Source: Paractinoplanes ovalisporus
GTDB lineage: Bacteria > Actinomycetota > Actinomycetes > Mycobacteriales > Micromonosporaceae
Reading direction: 5' to 3'
Length of the DNA stretch: 64,000 nucleotides
Assembly: GCF_016834655.1 (NCBI RefSeq)
Contig: NZ_JAENHP010000032.1
Location: 1-64,000, forward strand
The translations under genes were made by a program, and so were the position numbers. Below, in pieces: positions 42,900-49,457 of the stretch; position 1 is the first letter of the stretch; each line of letters begins with the position of its first letter. The notes beneath the pieces are model-generated. The model saw only the letters and a program-made list of their open reading frames with translations, was not told the origin of the DNA and ran no database searches.

Positions 42900-43235
42900 T
42901 CAGCGCGCGCCCGGCGGGTCCGACAGCATCTCGATCACCGTCTCGACCCGCGCGGCGAGCACCGGATCAAGCTCCCCATCCACCCGTACGCTCACCACCG
43001 CGCTGCCCGGCGAGCGCGCCAGCCGCACCGTGACCGGCGGCGTGCCCTCGAGCGGGTAGTCGAACCAGCCGTCGTCCCGCTCGTCGTCGGTGGCGTCGAG
43101 CGCGCCGTCCAACGCGGACTCGTCGAGATCGTCGTACGGGTAATCGACGTAGTGGCTGACCAGCCGCATGAGCCGAACCACGTTGTTCTCGTGAACCCAG
43201 CCGCTGACGTTGCCCGACTCGAGACTCATACTCAC
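42900..43235 (-). CDS. Conserved small protein of unknown function
   Basis: The 111-residue soluble protein is acidic (LMRLVSHYVDYPYDDLDESALDGALDATDDERDDGWFDYP) followed by a predicted beta-rich half (PPVTVRLARSPGSAVVSVRV, ELDPVLAARVETVIEML). No cysteine or membrane segment. The start is GTG 43235 or ATG 43229; neither has a clear ribosome site. Codon use is typical of the window, which supports a real gene, but I do not recognise the family. Confidence 0.6.
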   Translation of the reverse strand: MSMSLESGNVSGWVHENNVVRLMRLVSHYVDYPYDDLDESALDGALDATDDERDDGWFDYPLEGTPPVTVRLARSPGSAVVSVRVDGELDPVLAARVETVIEMLSDPPGAR

Positions 43236-43946
43236 GCGAACAGTCTAGAAGTCGCGTCCAAAAAGAATTGCGCTCGGGAATGGCAGGACCTATTGTTTGA
43301 GGAGTCCGCGAGAGCGCCGCACGAAAGGGGATCGAGATGATGTGGCATGGTGCCGCCATCGTCGGCCTTGGTGTGGGTGCCGCGGAGATGCGCGGGTCGT
43401 TCCGTGCTTGTGCGCCGCAGGCCCGAATGCGATACGCCGGCAGACGGCGATGGTCGGCCGGGAGCTGGCGACGCTCGACGAGTGGCTCAGATTTCTGAGG
43501 CCGTCGGTGCCTGCTTGGGCGCGGCCCGCCGCAGTGCCGGCTCGGGGCTGATCCGCCGAGCGGGGTAGGGGCGGAGCGCGGCGTCTCGACGTTTGTGCTG
43601 TTGGTCCTTGCTCCGCGGTGTCTTGCTGTTGCGCTGGTCCTTTGATCGGCGCAGGCGGGTCTCCGTCACTGTCTCGAGTGGTCTCTTTGGTCGTTGGTCA
43701 GGTGACCGTGGCGGCCGTGATCGTGGCTCAGGGGCAGGTGCTTCGCGAGCGTGCAGGATCACCACCGCGCGCTGGCGGCCAGGCAGATGCTGGATGGCGG
43801 CGAGGAAGGCCACGGTTGCCGCTCGGGGGCTCTCGATCGGCGGCCTGATCATTGCTCAGGGGTGGGTTGCGCCGGGCCGGACCGGGTTTCGGCGACGCTG
43901 ATTGTGTCATTCTTGGAGCTTTCTTCGGCGTGCCGGAAATTGACTT
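43236..43946. other. 711-bp gap with decayed sequence and no intact gene
   Basis: Between the small acidic protein and the first tRNA I see no convincing complete gene on either strand. The gap contains a sigma-factor-like fragment (43730-43852, minus) and a diverged direct repeat (TGATCGTGGCTCAGGGG at about 43718, TGATCATTGCTCAGGGG at about 43848). A short plus-strand stretch reading MVGRELATLDEWLRFLRP (from about 43450) looks protein-like but has no identified family. GC content drops near 43250-43290. Confidence 0.6.
43730..43852 (-). pseudogene. Fragment of an ECF sigma factor (region 4)
   Basis: The minus strand reads ATVAFLAAIQHLPGRQRAVV, then ILHAREAPAPE, which is the start of sigma region 4 as found in ECF sigma factors (F-x-A-A-L-x-x-L-P-x-R-Q-R-A-V-x-x-L). 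The helix-turn-helix that should follow is lost and the frame continues as low-complexity Arg/Pro sequence. No region 2 is found nearby. It is best read as a relic. Confidence 0.5.
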
Positions 43947-44018
43947 ATGGGCGTAGCTTAATGGTAGAGCGACGGATTCCAACTCCGTTAGGTGCGGGTT
44001 CGAGTCCTGCCGCCCGTG
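43947..44018 (+). tRNA. tRNA-Trp (anticodon CCA), atypical
   Basis: A 72-nt cloverleaf: acceptor ATGGGCG/CGCCCGT with one G-U pair, D-stem GCTT/GAGC, anticodon stem ACGGA/TCCGT with loop TTCCAAC (anticodon CCA), T-arm GCGGG-TTCGAGT-CCTGC, discriminator G as for Trp. CCA is not encoded. It has U rather than C at position 32 and differs from the usual actinobacterial tRNA-Trp in acceptor and anticodon stems, so it may be a second, diverged copy. Confidence 0.8.
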
Positions 44019-44299
44019 TTCTTCTCCGATCGACAATTTAATAGGTTCCACGGGGATGGGGCGACGGCTGATGCGGGCCGGCTGCGGCGGGTAGGGCGAC
44101 CGCCGGGCTCGCTGGACGGGAATACTTGCGCTACCCGGCCAACGCGTCACGCCGCCGCCCCAGGGGCCACCCGCCCGGCCTGCTCTGTGGGCGGGTGCCG
44201 CGTGTCCCAGACGGTTCTCGGGCGAGCGTCGGGTGGTTATGGCCGTCGTTTGGGCGCGTGCCCTGGCCAAGCTGGCCGCGTGTCCTCGGTGTTGCCGGC

Positions 44300-44692
44300 C
44301 TACTCGTCGGCGTCGTCGCGGACCAGGCAGAACGGGTGGCCGGCGGGGTCGAACAGGACGCGTACGTGGGGTTGGGGCTGGTGGGTGCTGAGCGTGGCGC
44401 CCAGTGACTCGGCCTCGGTCGTGGCCTGGTCGAGGTCTCCGACCTGGAAGTCGAAGTGCATCATCGGGCGCTGGCTGCCCTTGGCCGGTGGCCAGGTGGG
44501 CGGCTCGTAGCCGGTCGCCTGCTGGAAGACGATGTAGTTCGAGCCGTCGGGGCGGGTGGCCAGGATCGAGGTGCCGGGCTCCTCGTGCACCAGCGGCCAG
44601 CCGGTCAGCTCCGCGTAGAACCGGGCCAGGGCGGCCGGGTCGGGCGCCTCCACGGCCATGCCCCACCACATGCCTGAGGTTCGTGACTGCAT
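44300..44692 (-). CDS. VOC-family (glyoxalase/bleomycin-resistance-like) protein
   Basis: A 130-residue protein of the vicinal oxygen chelate fold, in two beta-alpha-beta-beta-beta halves: WWGMAVEAPDPAALARFYAE with LTGWPLVHEE, then MMHFDFQVGDLDQATTEAES ending VLFDPAGHPFCLV. His in MMHFDF and the DPAGHPFCL pattern are common in the antibiotic-resistance/glyoxalase-like subgroup; metal binding is possible. Substrate unknown. ATG 44692. The plus-strand sequence from 44019 to 44299, between the tRNA and this gene's end, shows no other gene. Confidence 0.85.
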   Translation of the reverse strand: MQSRTSGMWWGMAVEAPDPAALARFYAELTGWPLVHEEPGTSILATRPDGSNYIVFQQATGYEPPTWPPAKGSQRPMMHFDFQVGDLDQATTEAESLGATLSTHQPQPHVRVLFDPAGHPFCLVRDDADE

Positions 44693-44709
44693 GAACCGAC
44701 CCTAGAACC

Positions 44710-44730
44710 GGAAGCGGACGATCCGCTTCC
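44710..44730. promoter_or_regulatory. Perfect 9-bp inverted repeat
   Basis: GGAAGCGGA-cga-TCCGCTTCC lies 18 bp upstream of the VOC gene start (minus) and 12 bp before the CAT tRNA gene. It could be an operator for the VOC gene or a small hairpin; no T-run follows. Confidence 0.5.
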
Positions 44731-44741
44731 TGAACGATCCC

Positions 44742-44813
44742 GTCGTCGTAGCTCAGCGGGAGAGCGCCGCCCTCATAAGGCGGAGGCCGGTGGTTCGAGA
44801 CCACCCGACGACA
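44742..44813 (+). tRNA. tRNA with CAT anticodon (Met or lysidine-type Ile)
   Basis: A 72-nt cloverleaf with fully paired stems: acceptor GTCGTCG/CGACGAC, D-stem GCTC/GAGC, anticodon stem CCGCC/GGCGG with loop CTCATAA, T-arm GGTGG-TTCGAGA-CCACC, discriminator A. The first pair G-C and the lack of GGG/CCC in the anticodon stem exclude an initiator tRNA. CCA is not encoded. Elongator Met versus Ile2 cannot be settled by eye. Confidence 0.85.
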
Positions 44814-44817
44814 CGAA

Positions 44818-44891
44818 GCCCTCGTAGCGCAGCGGGACAGCGCGCCAGGCGGCGAACCTGGAGGCCGGGAGTTCGAATCTCTCCGAGGGCA
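44818..44891 (+). tRNA. tRNA-like gene, anticodon GCG, with G at position 33
   Basis: A 74-nt cloverleaf 4 nt after the previous tRNA: acceptor GCCCTCG/CGAGGGC, D-stem GCGC/GCGC, anticodon stem CCAGG/CCTGG with loop CGGCGAA, T-arm GGGAG-TTCGAAT-CTCTC, discriminator A. The loop gives anticodon GCG (Arg, CGC) but position 33, nearly always U, is G. It may be a degenerate or non-translating tRNA. Confidence 0.55.
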
Positions 44892-44933
44892 CTCAAGCAC
44901 TTCATGATCCGTCGGTCGAAACGTTGAACTTGT

Positions 44934-44967
44934 TGGTTCAGTTTCGTAAGGTGAACCACATGGTTCA
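44934..44967. promoter_or_regulatory. Probable ArsR operator (TGGTTCA/TGAACCA repeats)
   Basis: TGGTTCA (44934-44940), TGAACCA (44952-44958) and TGGTTCA (44961-44967) form two overlapping inverted repeats across the start of the ArsR-type gene. The position suggests autorepression by the encoded protein. Confidence 0.6.
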
Positions 44968-45445
44968 GCAAGAGGGTCTGGATCGGGTGTTCGCTTCGCT
45001 GGCGGACTCCACCCGCCGGGAGGTTCTGATCCGGCTCGGTGCGGGTCCGGCCACGATCGGGGAGCTCGCCGAACCGGCCGGCATCACCCTGACCGGCATG
45101 AAGAAGCACGTCCAGGTGCTGGAGGACGCCGGGCTGGTCGTCACCGAGAAGGTCGGCCGGGCCCGGCAGTGCCGTCTCGCGCCGGCGCCGCTCGACGACG
45201 CGATGGCGTGGATCAGCTTCTACCAGCGTTTGTGGGCCCGCCGTCTCGACGGTCTGGACGCGTACTTCACCCTGCGCCGCGGGCGCGACGAGACAAACCC
45301 GCACGGCGAGGAAAGCCCGCGCGACGAGGCCGGCCGGAACCGGGAGCGCGACCGGGCGGACCAGCGCGGCGGCTCCGGCGGGGCCGGCGAACGCCAGGAA
45401 CAAGAGCACACGGAACAGCGCCGTGGGCGCGACGAGACGGAGTAG
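44960..45445 (+). CDS. ArsR-family winged-helix regulator
   Basis: This 161-residue protein has the winged-helix pattern of the ArsR subgroup that accompanies SRPBCC genes: DRVFASLADSTRREVLIRLG, PATIGELAEPAGITLTGMKK as recognition region, and HVQVLEDAGLVVTEKVGRAR as wing. There are no metal-binding cysteines. The domain normally ends near FTLRRGRD (residue about 112); here about 50 charged residues follow and end with a second RRGRDE, as if the tail had been extended by duplication. ATG 44960 was chosen inside the probable operator. The SRPBCC gene starts 5 bases after its stop. Confidence 0.88.
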   Translation: MVQQEGLDRVFASLADSTRREVLIRLGAGPATIGELAEPAGITLTGMKKHVQVLEDAGLVVTEKVGRARQCRLAPAPLDDAMAWISFYQRLWARRLDGLDAYFTLRRGRDETNPHGEESPRDEAGRNRERDRADQRGGSGGAGERQEQEHTEQRRGRDETE

Positions 45446-45450
45446 ACACG

Positions 45451-45906
45451 ATGACGCTTGAAATGCGGGTTACGCGGCAGCTTCCGGCCACGCCGGAGGA
45501 GGTCTTCGACGCGTACACCGACGCCGAGAAGCAGAAGATCTGGTTCAGCATCCTCGACGAGGAGCCGGGCATCGTCGAGATCGAGGTGGACCTGCGCGTC
45601 GGCGGCAAGCAGACCGCCGTCTGGGGTCCCGACAAGGACACGCTGTTCCACGAGGTGCAGACATTCCTCGAGATCGACCGCCCGCACCGCCTGGTGACCG
45701 AGTCGGTGGGCGGCGGTCCCGACGGTTTGGAGATGACCACGCGCGTCGAGGTCACGTTCGAGGCTGAAGGCGACGGCACATTGATGACCGTCGTGCAGAG
45801 CGGCTTCCCCGTGCCGGAGGTCCGCGACTTCTTCGTCGGCGAGGTCTGGCAGGGCGCGTTCGCCCGCATCGAAGCGTTCCTGAAGCGGGAGCAGTCGAAT
45901 GCGTAG
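45451..45906 (+). CDS. SRPBCC (AHSA1-like) domain protein
   Basis: The 151-residue protein has the START-like helix-grip fold of the AHSA1/CalC group: VTRQLPATPEEVFDAYTDAE, KIWFSILDEEPGIVEIEVDL, GGKQTAVWGPDKDTLFHE, LVTESVGGGPDGLEMTTRV, and a C-terminal helix with GEVWQGAFARIEAFL. Such proteins bind hydrophobic ligands or stress-damaged partners and are typically paired with an ArsR regulator, as here. ATG 45451 follows GGAG by 8 bases. Its last 8 bases overlap the start of the DUF6069 gene. Confidence 0.88.
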   Translation: MTLEMRVTRQLPATPEEVFDAYTDAEKQKIWFSILDEEPGIVEIEVDLRVGGKQTAVWGPDKDTLFHEVQTFLEIDRPHRLVTESVGGGPDGLEMTTRVEVTFEAEGDGTLMTVVQSGFPVPEVRDFFVGEVWQGAFARIEAFLKREQSNA

Positions 45907-46324
45907 GGCCCCGGCCGTCATCGCCGCCGCCGTTGGCGCCGCGGTCATCGTCAACCTGGTCGTCTACGCGATCGGCCGGGCGGCCGGCGGCAGCTTCCGG
46001 TTCACCACCGACGGCACCCTCAACGAGGTCGACGCCGTTACCGTGGCCGGATTCTCCGCCGTACCGCTGCTGCTCGGCCTTTCGCTGGTAGCCCTGCTCT
46101 CACGTCTGGGCCCGTGGCTGACCCGGACGGCCGTGATCGTCGCCCCGGCGCTGGCCCTGGCCACGATCGTCGTCATGACGGTGCCGGCCGACCTCGACAC
46201 CACGAGCACGATCACCCTGTCCCTCTGTCACGTGACCCTCGCCCCGATCAGTGTGGCCGCGGTGCTCGCCCTCGGCCGAGGTGGAAGAAGCCGAGCCGGG
46301 CGCGCCGAGCCTGTCAGCGCCTGA
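45899..46324 (+). CDS. DUF6069-type membrane protein
   Basis: A 141-residue protein with four hydrophobic segments (about 7-28, 50-70, 75-95 and 108-128). VNLVVYAIGRAAGGSFRFTT and TVPADLDTTSTITLSLCHVT match the DUF6069 plan. Function unknown. ATG 45899 overlaps the SRPBCC stop by 8 bases, so it is the third gene of the ArsR operon. Two short basic/acidic runs end the protein. Confidence 0.82.
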   Translation: MRRAPAVIAAAVGAAVIVNLVVYAIGRAAGGSFRFTTDGTLNEVDAVTVAGFSAVPLLLGLSLVALLSRLGPWLTRTAVIVAPALALATIVVMTVPADLDTTSTITLSLCHVTLAPISVAAVLALGRGGRSRAGRAEPVSA

Positions 46325-46418
46325 CCCGAGAAGGATCGAACTGGGGGACCGCGGTAGAAGTAATACGGTGCGCCGACGGTTCGGTGACGGCCGAACTGGC
46401 GGCGGCTCAGAATGGGTT

Positions 46419-47108
46419 ATGACCTCGGCTTCTGATCTTGCTTCGCTGGCCGGACTGCTGGCTGACGAGAGCCGCGCCGCCATGTGTCTGGCCCTGCTTG
46501 ACGGGCGGGCCTGGACGGCGGGGGAGTTGGCCACGCACGTCGGGGTCGCGCCGTCCACGGCCACCGAACATCTGCACCGGCTGGTCAAGGGCGGCCTTCT
46601 CGCCGAGCGTAAGCAGGGGCGGCGCCGCTATGTGCAACTGGCCGACCCGGGCGCGGCGCAACTGGTCGAAGACCTGGCCGCGCGCCTGGAACCGGGGCCG
46701 CCCACGGTCACCGGGCTGCGGGCGGTCACGGCGTCGGCGGCGCTGCGGCGGGGGCGCACCTGCTACGACCACCTCGCGGGGCGGCTCGGGGTCGCCGTCA
46801 CCGACGCCATGACCAGCCGGAAGATGCTGGATCAGGACGGCGGGTTCGCGCTCACGCCGTACGGGAAACAATGGCTTGTCTCGACGCTCGGGGTGACGCT
46901 CGAAGGTGGACGCAGGCCGGTGGCGCGGGCCTGTCTGGACTGGACCGAGCGCCGGCACCATCTGGCGGGCGTGGCGGGGGCGAGGCTGTGCGAGACCTTT
47001 CTCGCAAGGCGTTGGGTGACCCGGATCGGCACGGGGCGCGCGGTGCGGCTCACCCCTGAGGGCCGGGACGCGCTGCGGACCCACCTGGGCGTGGATCGTC
47101 TGGACTGA
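46419..47108 (+). CDS. ArsR/winged-helix transcriptional regulator
   Basis: The 229-residue protein begins with a winged helix (SLAGLLADESRAAMCLALLD, WTAGELATHVGVAPSTATEH, LLAERKQGRRRYVQL) and continues with about 130 residues that are typical of a longer ArsR subgroup in actinobacteria (CYDHLAGRLGVAVTDAM, GFALTPYGKQWL, CLDWTERRHHLAG, TRIGTGRAVRLTPEGRDAL). The ligand is unknown. ATG 46419 has no strong ribosome site. Its last 59 bases overlap the convergent TetR gene. Confidence 0.85.
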   Translation: MTSASDLASLAGLLADESRAAMCLALLDGRAWTAGELATHVGVAPSTATEHLHRLVKGGLLAERKQGRRRYVQLADPGAAQLVEDLAARLEPGPPTVTGLRAVTASAALRRGRTCYDHLAGRLGVAVTDAMTSRKMLDQDGGFALTPYGKQWLVSTLGVTLEGGRRPVARACLDWTERRHHLAGVAGARLCETFLARRWVTRIGTGRAVRLTPEGRDALRTHLGVDRLD

Positions 47109-47781
47109 GGCCCAGCCCGGCGGCCAGGACGTCGACCGCTGCCATCAGGCCGGCGAACGGCGCCTCCCGCCAGTCCGCGGTGACCGGGGGCAGCGCGGTC
47201 GAGAGCGGATAGCGTTCGGCGAAGTCGGGGATCGCGGTCGCCCGGGCCACCCAGGCCTCCTCGTCGGCGGCTGTCAGGTGCTGATAGGCGGCGGCCGTCT
47301 GCGCGGTGGCCCGGGTGGTCGCGTAGAGCATGGTGACGGCCGGCGCCCGCATCACCGGGTCGACTCCGAGCCGGTCGAGGATGCCGAGCAACGACTCCAT
47401 CCAGTCCTGCTCGTTGGGGCCCTGGCTGCTCCGCGCCCACGACCGCTCGGTCAGCCACGGGTGGGCCAGATAGACCTCGTAGAGCGCGGTCGCCCACGCG
47501 CGTAGGTCGCCCGGCGCAGGAGCCGGCAGAGGGGCGGCGTGGTCCTGCATCAGCGCGAGCAGGTTCTCCTTGTCGCCCACGTACGGATACAGCGCCATCG
47601 CCGTCTTGTCGAAGCGCGCGGCCACGGCCCGGGTGGACACGGCGTCCAGCCCGGAGGTGTCCGCGATGGCGATGGCCGTGTCGAGGATGTCGTCCAGGTC
47701 GAGCTGCTGGCGTGGCCCGCGGCGGGGCGTGGGCAGGGTCAGCCCACGGTGCCGCCAGAGCCGTGCGAGATGAGGATCCAT
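47050..47781 (-). CDS. TetR-family transcriptional regulator
   Basis: A 243-residue regulator. The helix-turn-helix is LDDILDTAIAIADTSGLDAV, then STRAVAARFDKTAMALYPYV; the C-terminal ligand-binding half (WATALYEVYLAHPWLTERSW and on) resembles the TetR_C class. ATG 47781 was chosen because only 27 bp separate it from the start of the divergent hydrolase and it begins right before the HTH extension. It probably represses itself and the hydrolase from the AT-rich spacer. The frame is open far upstream, but antisense to the hydrolase. Confidence 0.88.
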   Translation of the reverse strand: MDPHLARLWRHRGLTLPTPRRGPRQQLDLDDILDTAIAIADTSGLDAVSTRAVAARFDKTAMALYPYVGDKENLLALMQDHAAPLPAPAPGDLRAWATALYEVYLAHPWLTERSWARSSQGPNEQDWMESLLGILDRLGVDPVMRAPAVTMLYATTRATAQTAAAYQHLTAADEEAWVARATAIPDFAERYPLSTALPPVTADWREAPFAGLMAAVDVLAAGLGLSPDDPRPGGSAARPGPQG

Positions 47782-47808
47782 AACCCCTGACAGTGTATAG
47801 TGTTTTGC
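47782..47808. promoter_or_regulatory. Divergent promoter/operator between TetR and hydrolase
   Basis: The 27-bp AT-rich gap contains ACAGTGTATAGTGT, an imperfect dyad with a TATAGT -10-like element facing the hydrolase. The distance from TATAGT to the ATG (about 7 bp) implies a leaderless hydrolase mRNA, and no ribosome site is seen there. Confidence 0.5.
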
Positions 47809-48639
47809 ATGCCTACCGCGATACTGCACGACGGATCCACGATCGAGGTCCAGATCCAGGGCAGCGGCCCCGCCATCCTCGCCCCCGTGAGCACGAGGCT
47901 GATCGAGGGGGAGCAGGCCGACACCATGCGGGCCTGGGGCGCCGACCCCCACCTGGGCCACACCCTCGCCACCGGCTTGGCCGAGGCCGGGTTCCGGGTG
48001 GTCACCGCCGACTACGAGGGCCACCTCAACGACCACCCCGCTCCCCTCACCCTGACCGCCGACGCCGTGGCGGCCGACCTGCTGGCCATCGCCGACGCGG
48101 GCGGGGCGGACAGGTTCGCCTACTACGGCTATTCCTGGCTCGCCCTCTCCGGGCTGCAACTGGCCCTCCGTACGGATCGGCTGACCGCCCTCGCCATGGG
48201 TGGTTTCCCGCCGATCGACGGCCCCTACGAGGCGATGCTCGCGGTCACCAAGACGGCCCACCGCATGGCGCTCGACCCGCCGCCCCCGCCGGCCGGGGAG
48301 GCCACGCCGGGTGACTGGGATTCCGTGGCGTTCACCCAGACACCCGACCAGACGCGGCAGTTCGTGACGCTCTACGAGTCGCTGCGCGGTTTCGACGACA
48401 GCAAGGTGCGCCTCGACATCCCGCGCCTCGCCTTCGCCGGCGCCAACGACAACATCCGGTACGGCGAGGCCTGGGACAACGCGTACGTGGCCTTGGCCGA
48501 GCCGCTGAAAACACACGAGAGCGAGCTCACGACGTACGGATGGGAAGTGCAGGTGATCCCCGACGCCGATCACATGGTGGCGATGCAGGCGGCGCAGGTG
48601 CTGCCGATCCTGATCAAGTGGCTCAGGTCGTCACTTTGA
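47809..48639 (+). CDS. Alpha/beta-fold hydrolase
   Basis: This 276-residue hydrolase has the nucleophile elbow YGYSWLALS (Ser, with Trp at the next position instead of the usual small residue), an acidic residue in FAGANDNIRYG, and the catalytic His in DADHMVAMQ. The first strand VQIQGSGPAILAP lacks the common HG oxyanion pair (here PVST). Substrate unknown. ATG 47809 is likely leaderless and is divergent from, and probably repressed by, the TetR protein. The gene end overlaps the convergent SDR by 17 bp. Confidence 0.85.
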   Translation: MPTAILHDGSTIEVQIQGSGPAILAPVSTRLIEGEQADTMRAWGADPHLGHTLATGLAEAGFRVVTADYEGHLNDHPAPLTLTADAVAADLLAIADAGGADRFAYYGYSWLALSGLQLALRTDRLTALAMGGFPPIDGPYEAMLAVTKTAHRMALDPPPPPAGEATPGDWDSVAFTQTPDQTRQFVTLYESLRGFDDSKVRLDIPRLAFAGANDNIRYGEAWDNAYVALAEPLKTHESELTTYGWEVQVIPDADHMVAMQAAQVLPILIKWLRSSL

Positions 48640-49402
48640 GCCAGCCCCCGTCGACGTAGTAGGTCGACCCGACCGAGTACGCCGCGCGCGAGGAGCAGAG
48701 GAAGACGAAGAAGTCGGCGACCTCCTCGGGCGTGGCGAACCGGCCGATCGGCGCGTTGTCGTCGGCGATCTTCTGGAGGTACTGCTCCCAGGTCTGGTCG
48801 GTGCCCTCGGTCAGCGACTTCGCCGTCTTGATCCAGTCCCCGGTCATGACCAGGCCCGGGTTGACCGCGTTGACCCGGATGTTGTCGCCGATCAGCTCGT
48901 TGGCCAGGCACTTCGAGAACATCACGAGGGCCGCCTTGGTGGTGTTGTAGATCGGCTCGTAGCCCAGCGGCTGGGTGGCGCAGATCGACGCGTTGTGCAG
49001 GATCACGCCCCCGCCGCGGGACTTCATCTGGGGCGCGATCGTGCGGGCGAGCCGGACGGCCGCCATCACGTGCAGATCCCAGTAGAACTGCCACCGGTCG
49101 TCGGAGGCGGTGAGAATTTTCTCCTCGCTGCCGGTGCCGGCGTTGTTGATCAGGATGTCGGCCCCGCCGAACTCGGCCGCCACCGCCTCGGCGACCCGGT
49201 CGGCCGCGTCCGGCTCGATCAGGTCGACGGGAACGGTCAGGGCGCCGGGCAGGGTCTTGGCGACGGCATCGAGGCGGGAACGGTCGCGGGCGACGAGCAC
49301 GACCCGGGCCCCCTCGGCGGCGAGAGCGCGCGCGATCGCCTCACCGATCCCGGCGTTCCCTCCGGTGACCACGGCCACCTTGTCTGTGAGATGCAGATCC
49401 AT
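48623..49402 (-). CDS. Short-chain dehydrogenase/reductase
   Basis: A 259-residue classical SDR: VAVVTGGNAGIGEAIARALA for the cofactor, PVDLIEPD and ILINNAGTGSEE, GVILHNASICATQPLGYEPIYNTTKAAL with catalytic Ser and Tyr-x-x-x-Lys, and VNPGLVMTGDW after it. The C-terminus AAYSVGSTYYVDGGWLK is typical of reductases acting on keto groups. ATG 49402 follows GGAGAACAGG. It is divergent from the PoxB-like gene with a gap of about 55 bp. Confidence 0.9.
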   Translation of the reverse strand: MDLHLTDKVAVVTGGNAGIGEAIARALAAEGARVVLVARDRSRLDAVAKTLPGALTVPVDLIEPDAADRVAEAVAAEFGGADILINNAGTGSEEKILTASDDRWQFYWDLHVMAAVRLARTIAPQMKSRGGGVILHNASICATQPLGYEPIYNTTKAALVMFSKCLANELIGDNIRVNAVNPGLVMTGDWIKTAKSLTEGTDQTWEQYLQKIADDNAPIGRFATPEEVADFFVFLCSSRAAYSVGSTYYVDGGWLKVTT

Positions 49403-49457
49403 CCTGTTCTCCGTTCGCACAATCGGGTACTCCCAGCACGTTCGCACGAAGAGGGGG

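Noticed and set aside
43337..43499. Short plus-strand frame starting MMWHGAAIVGLGVG
   Set aside because: Lies in the decayed gap, has no ribosome site of quality and shifts to Arg/Ser-rich sequence.
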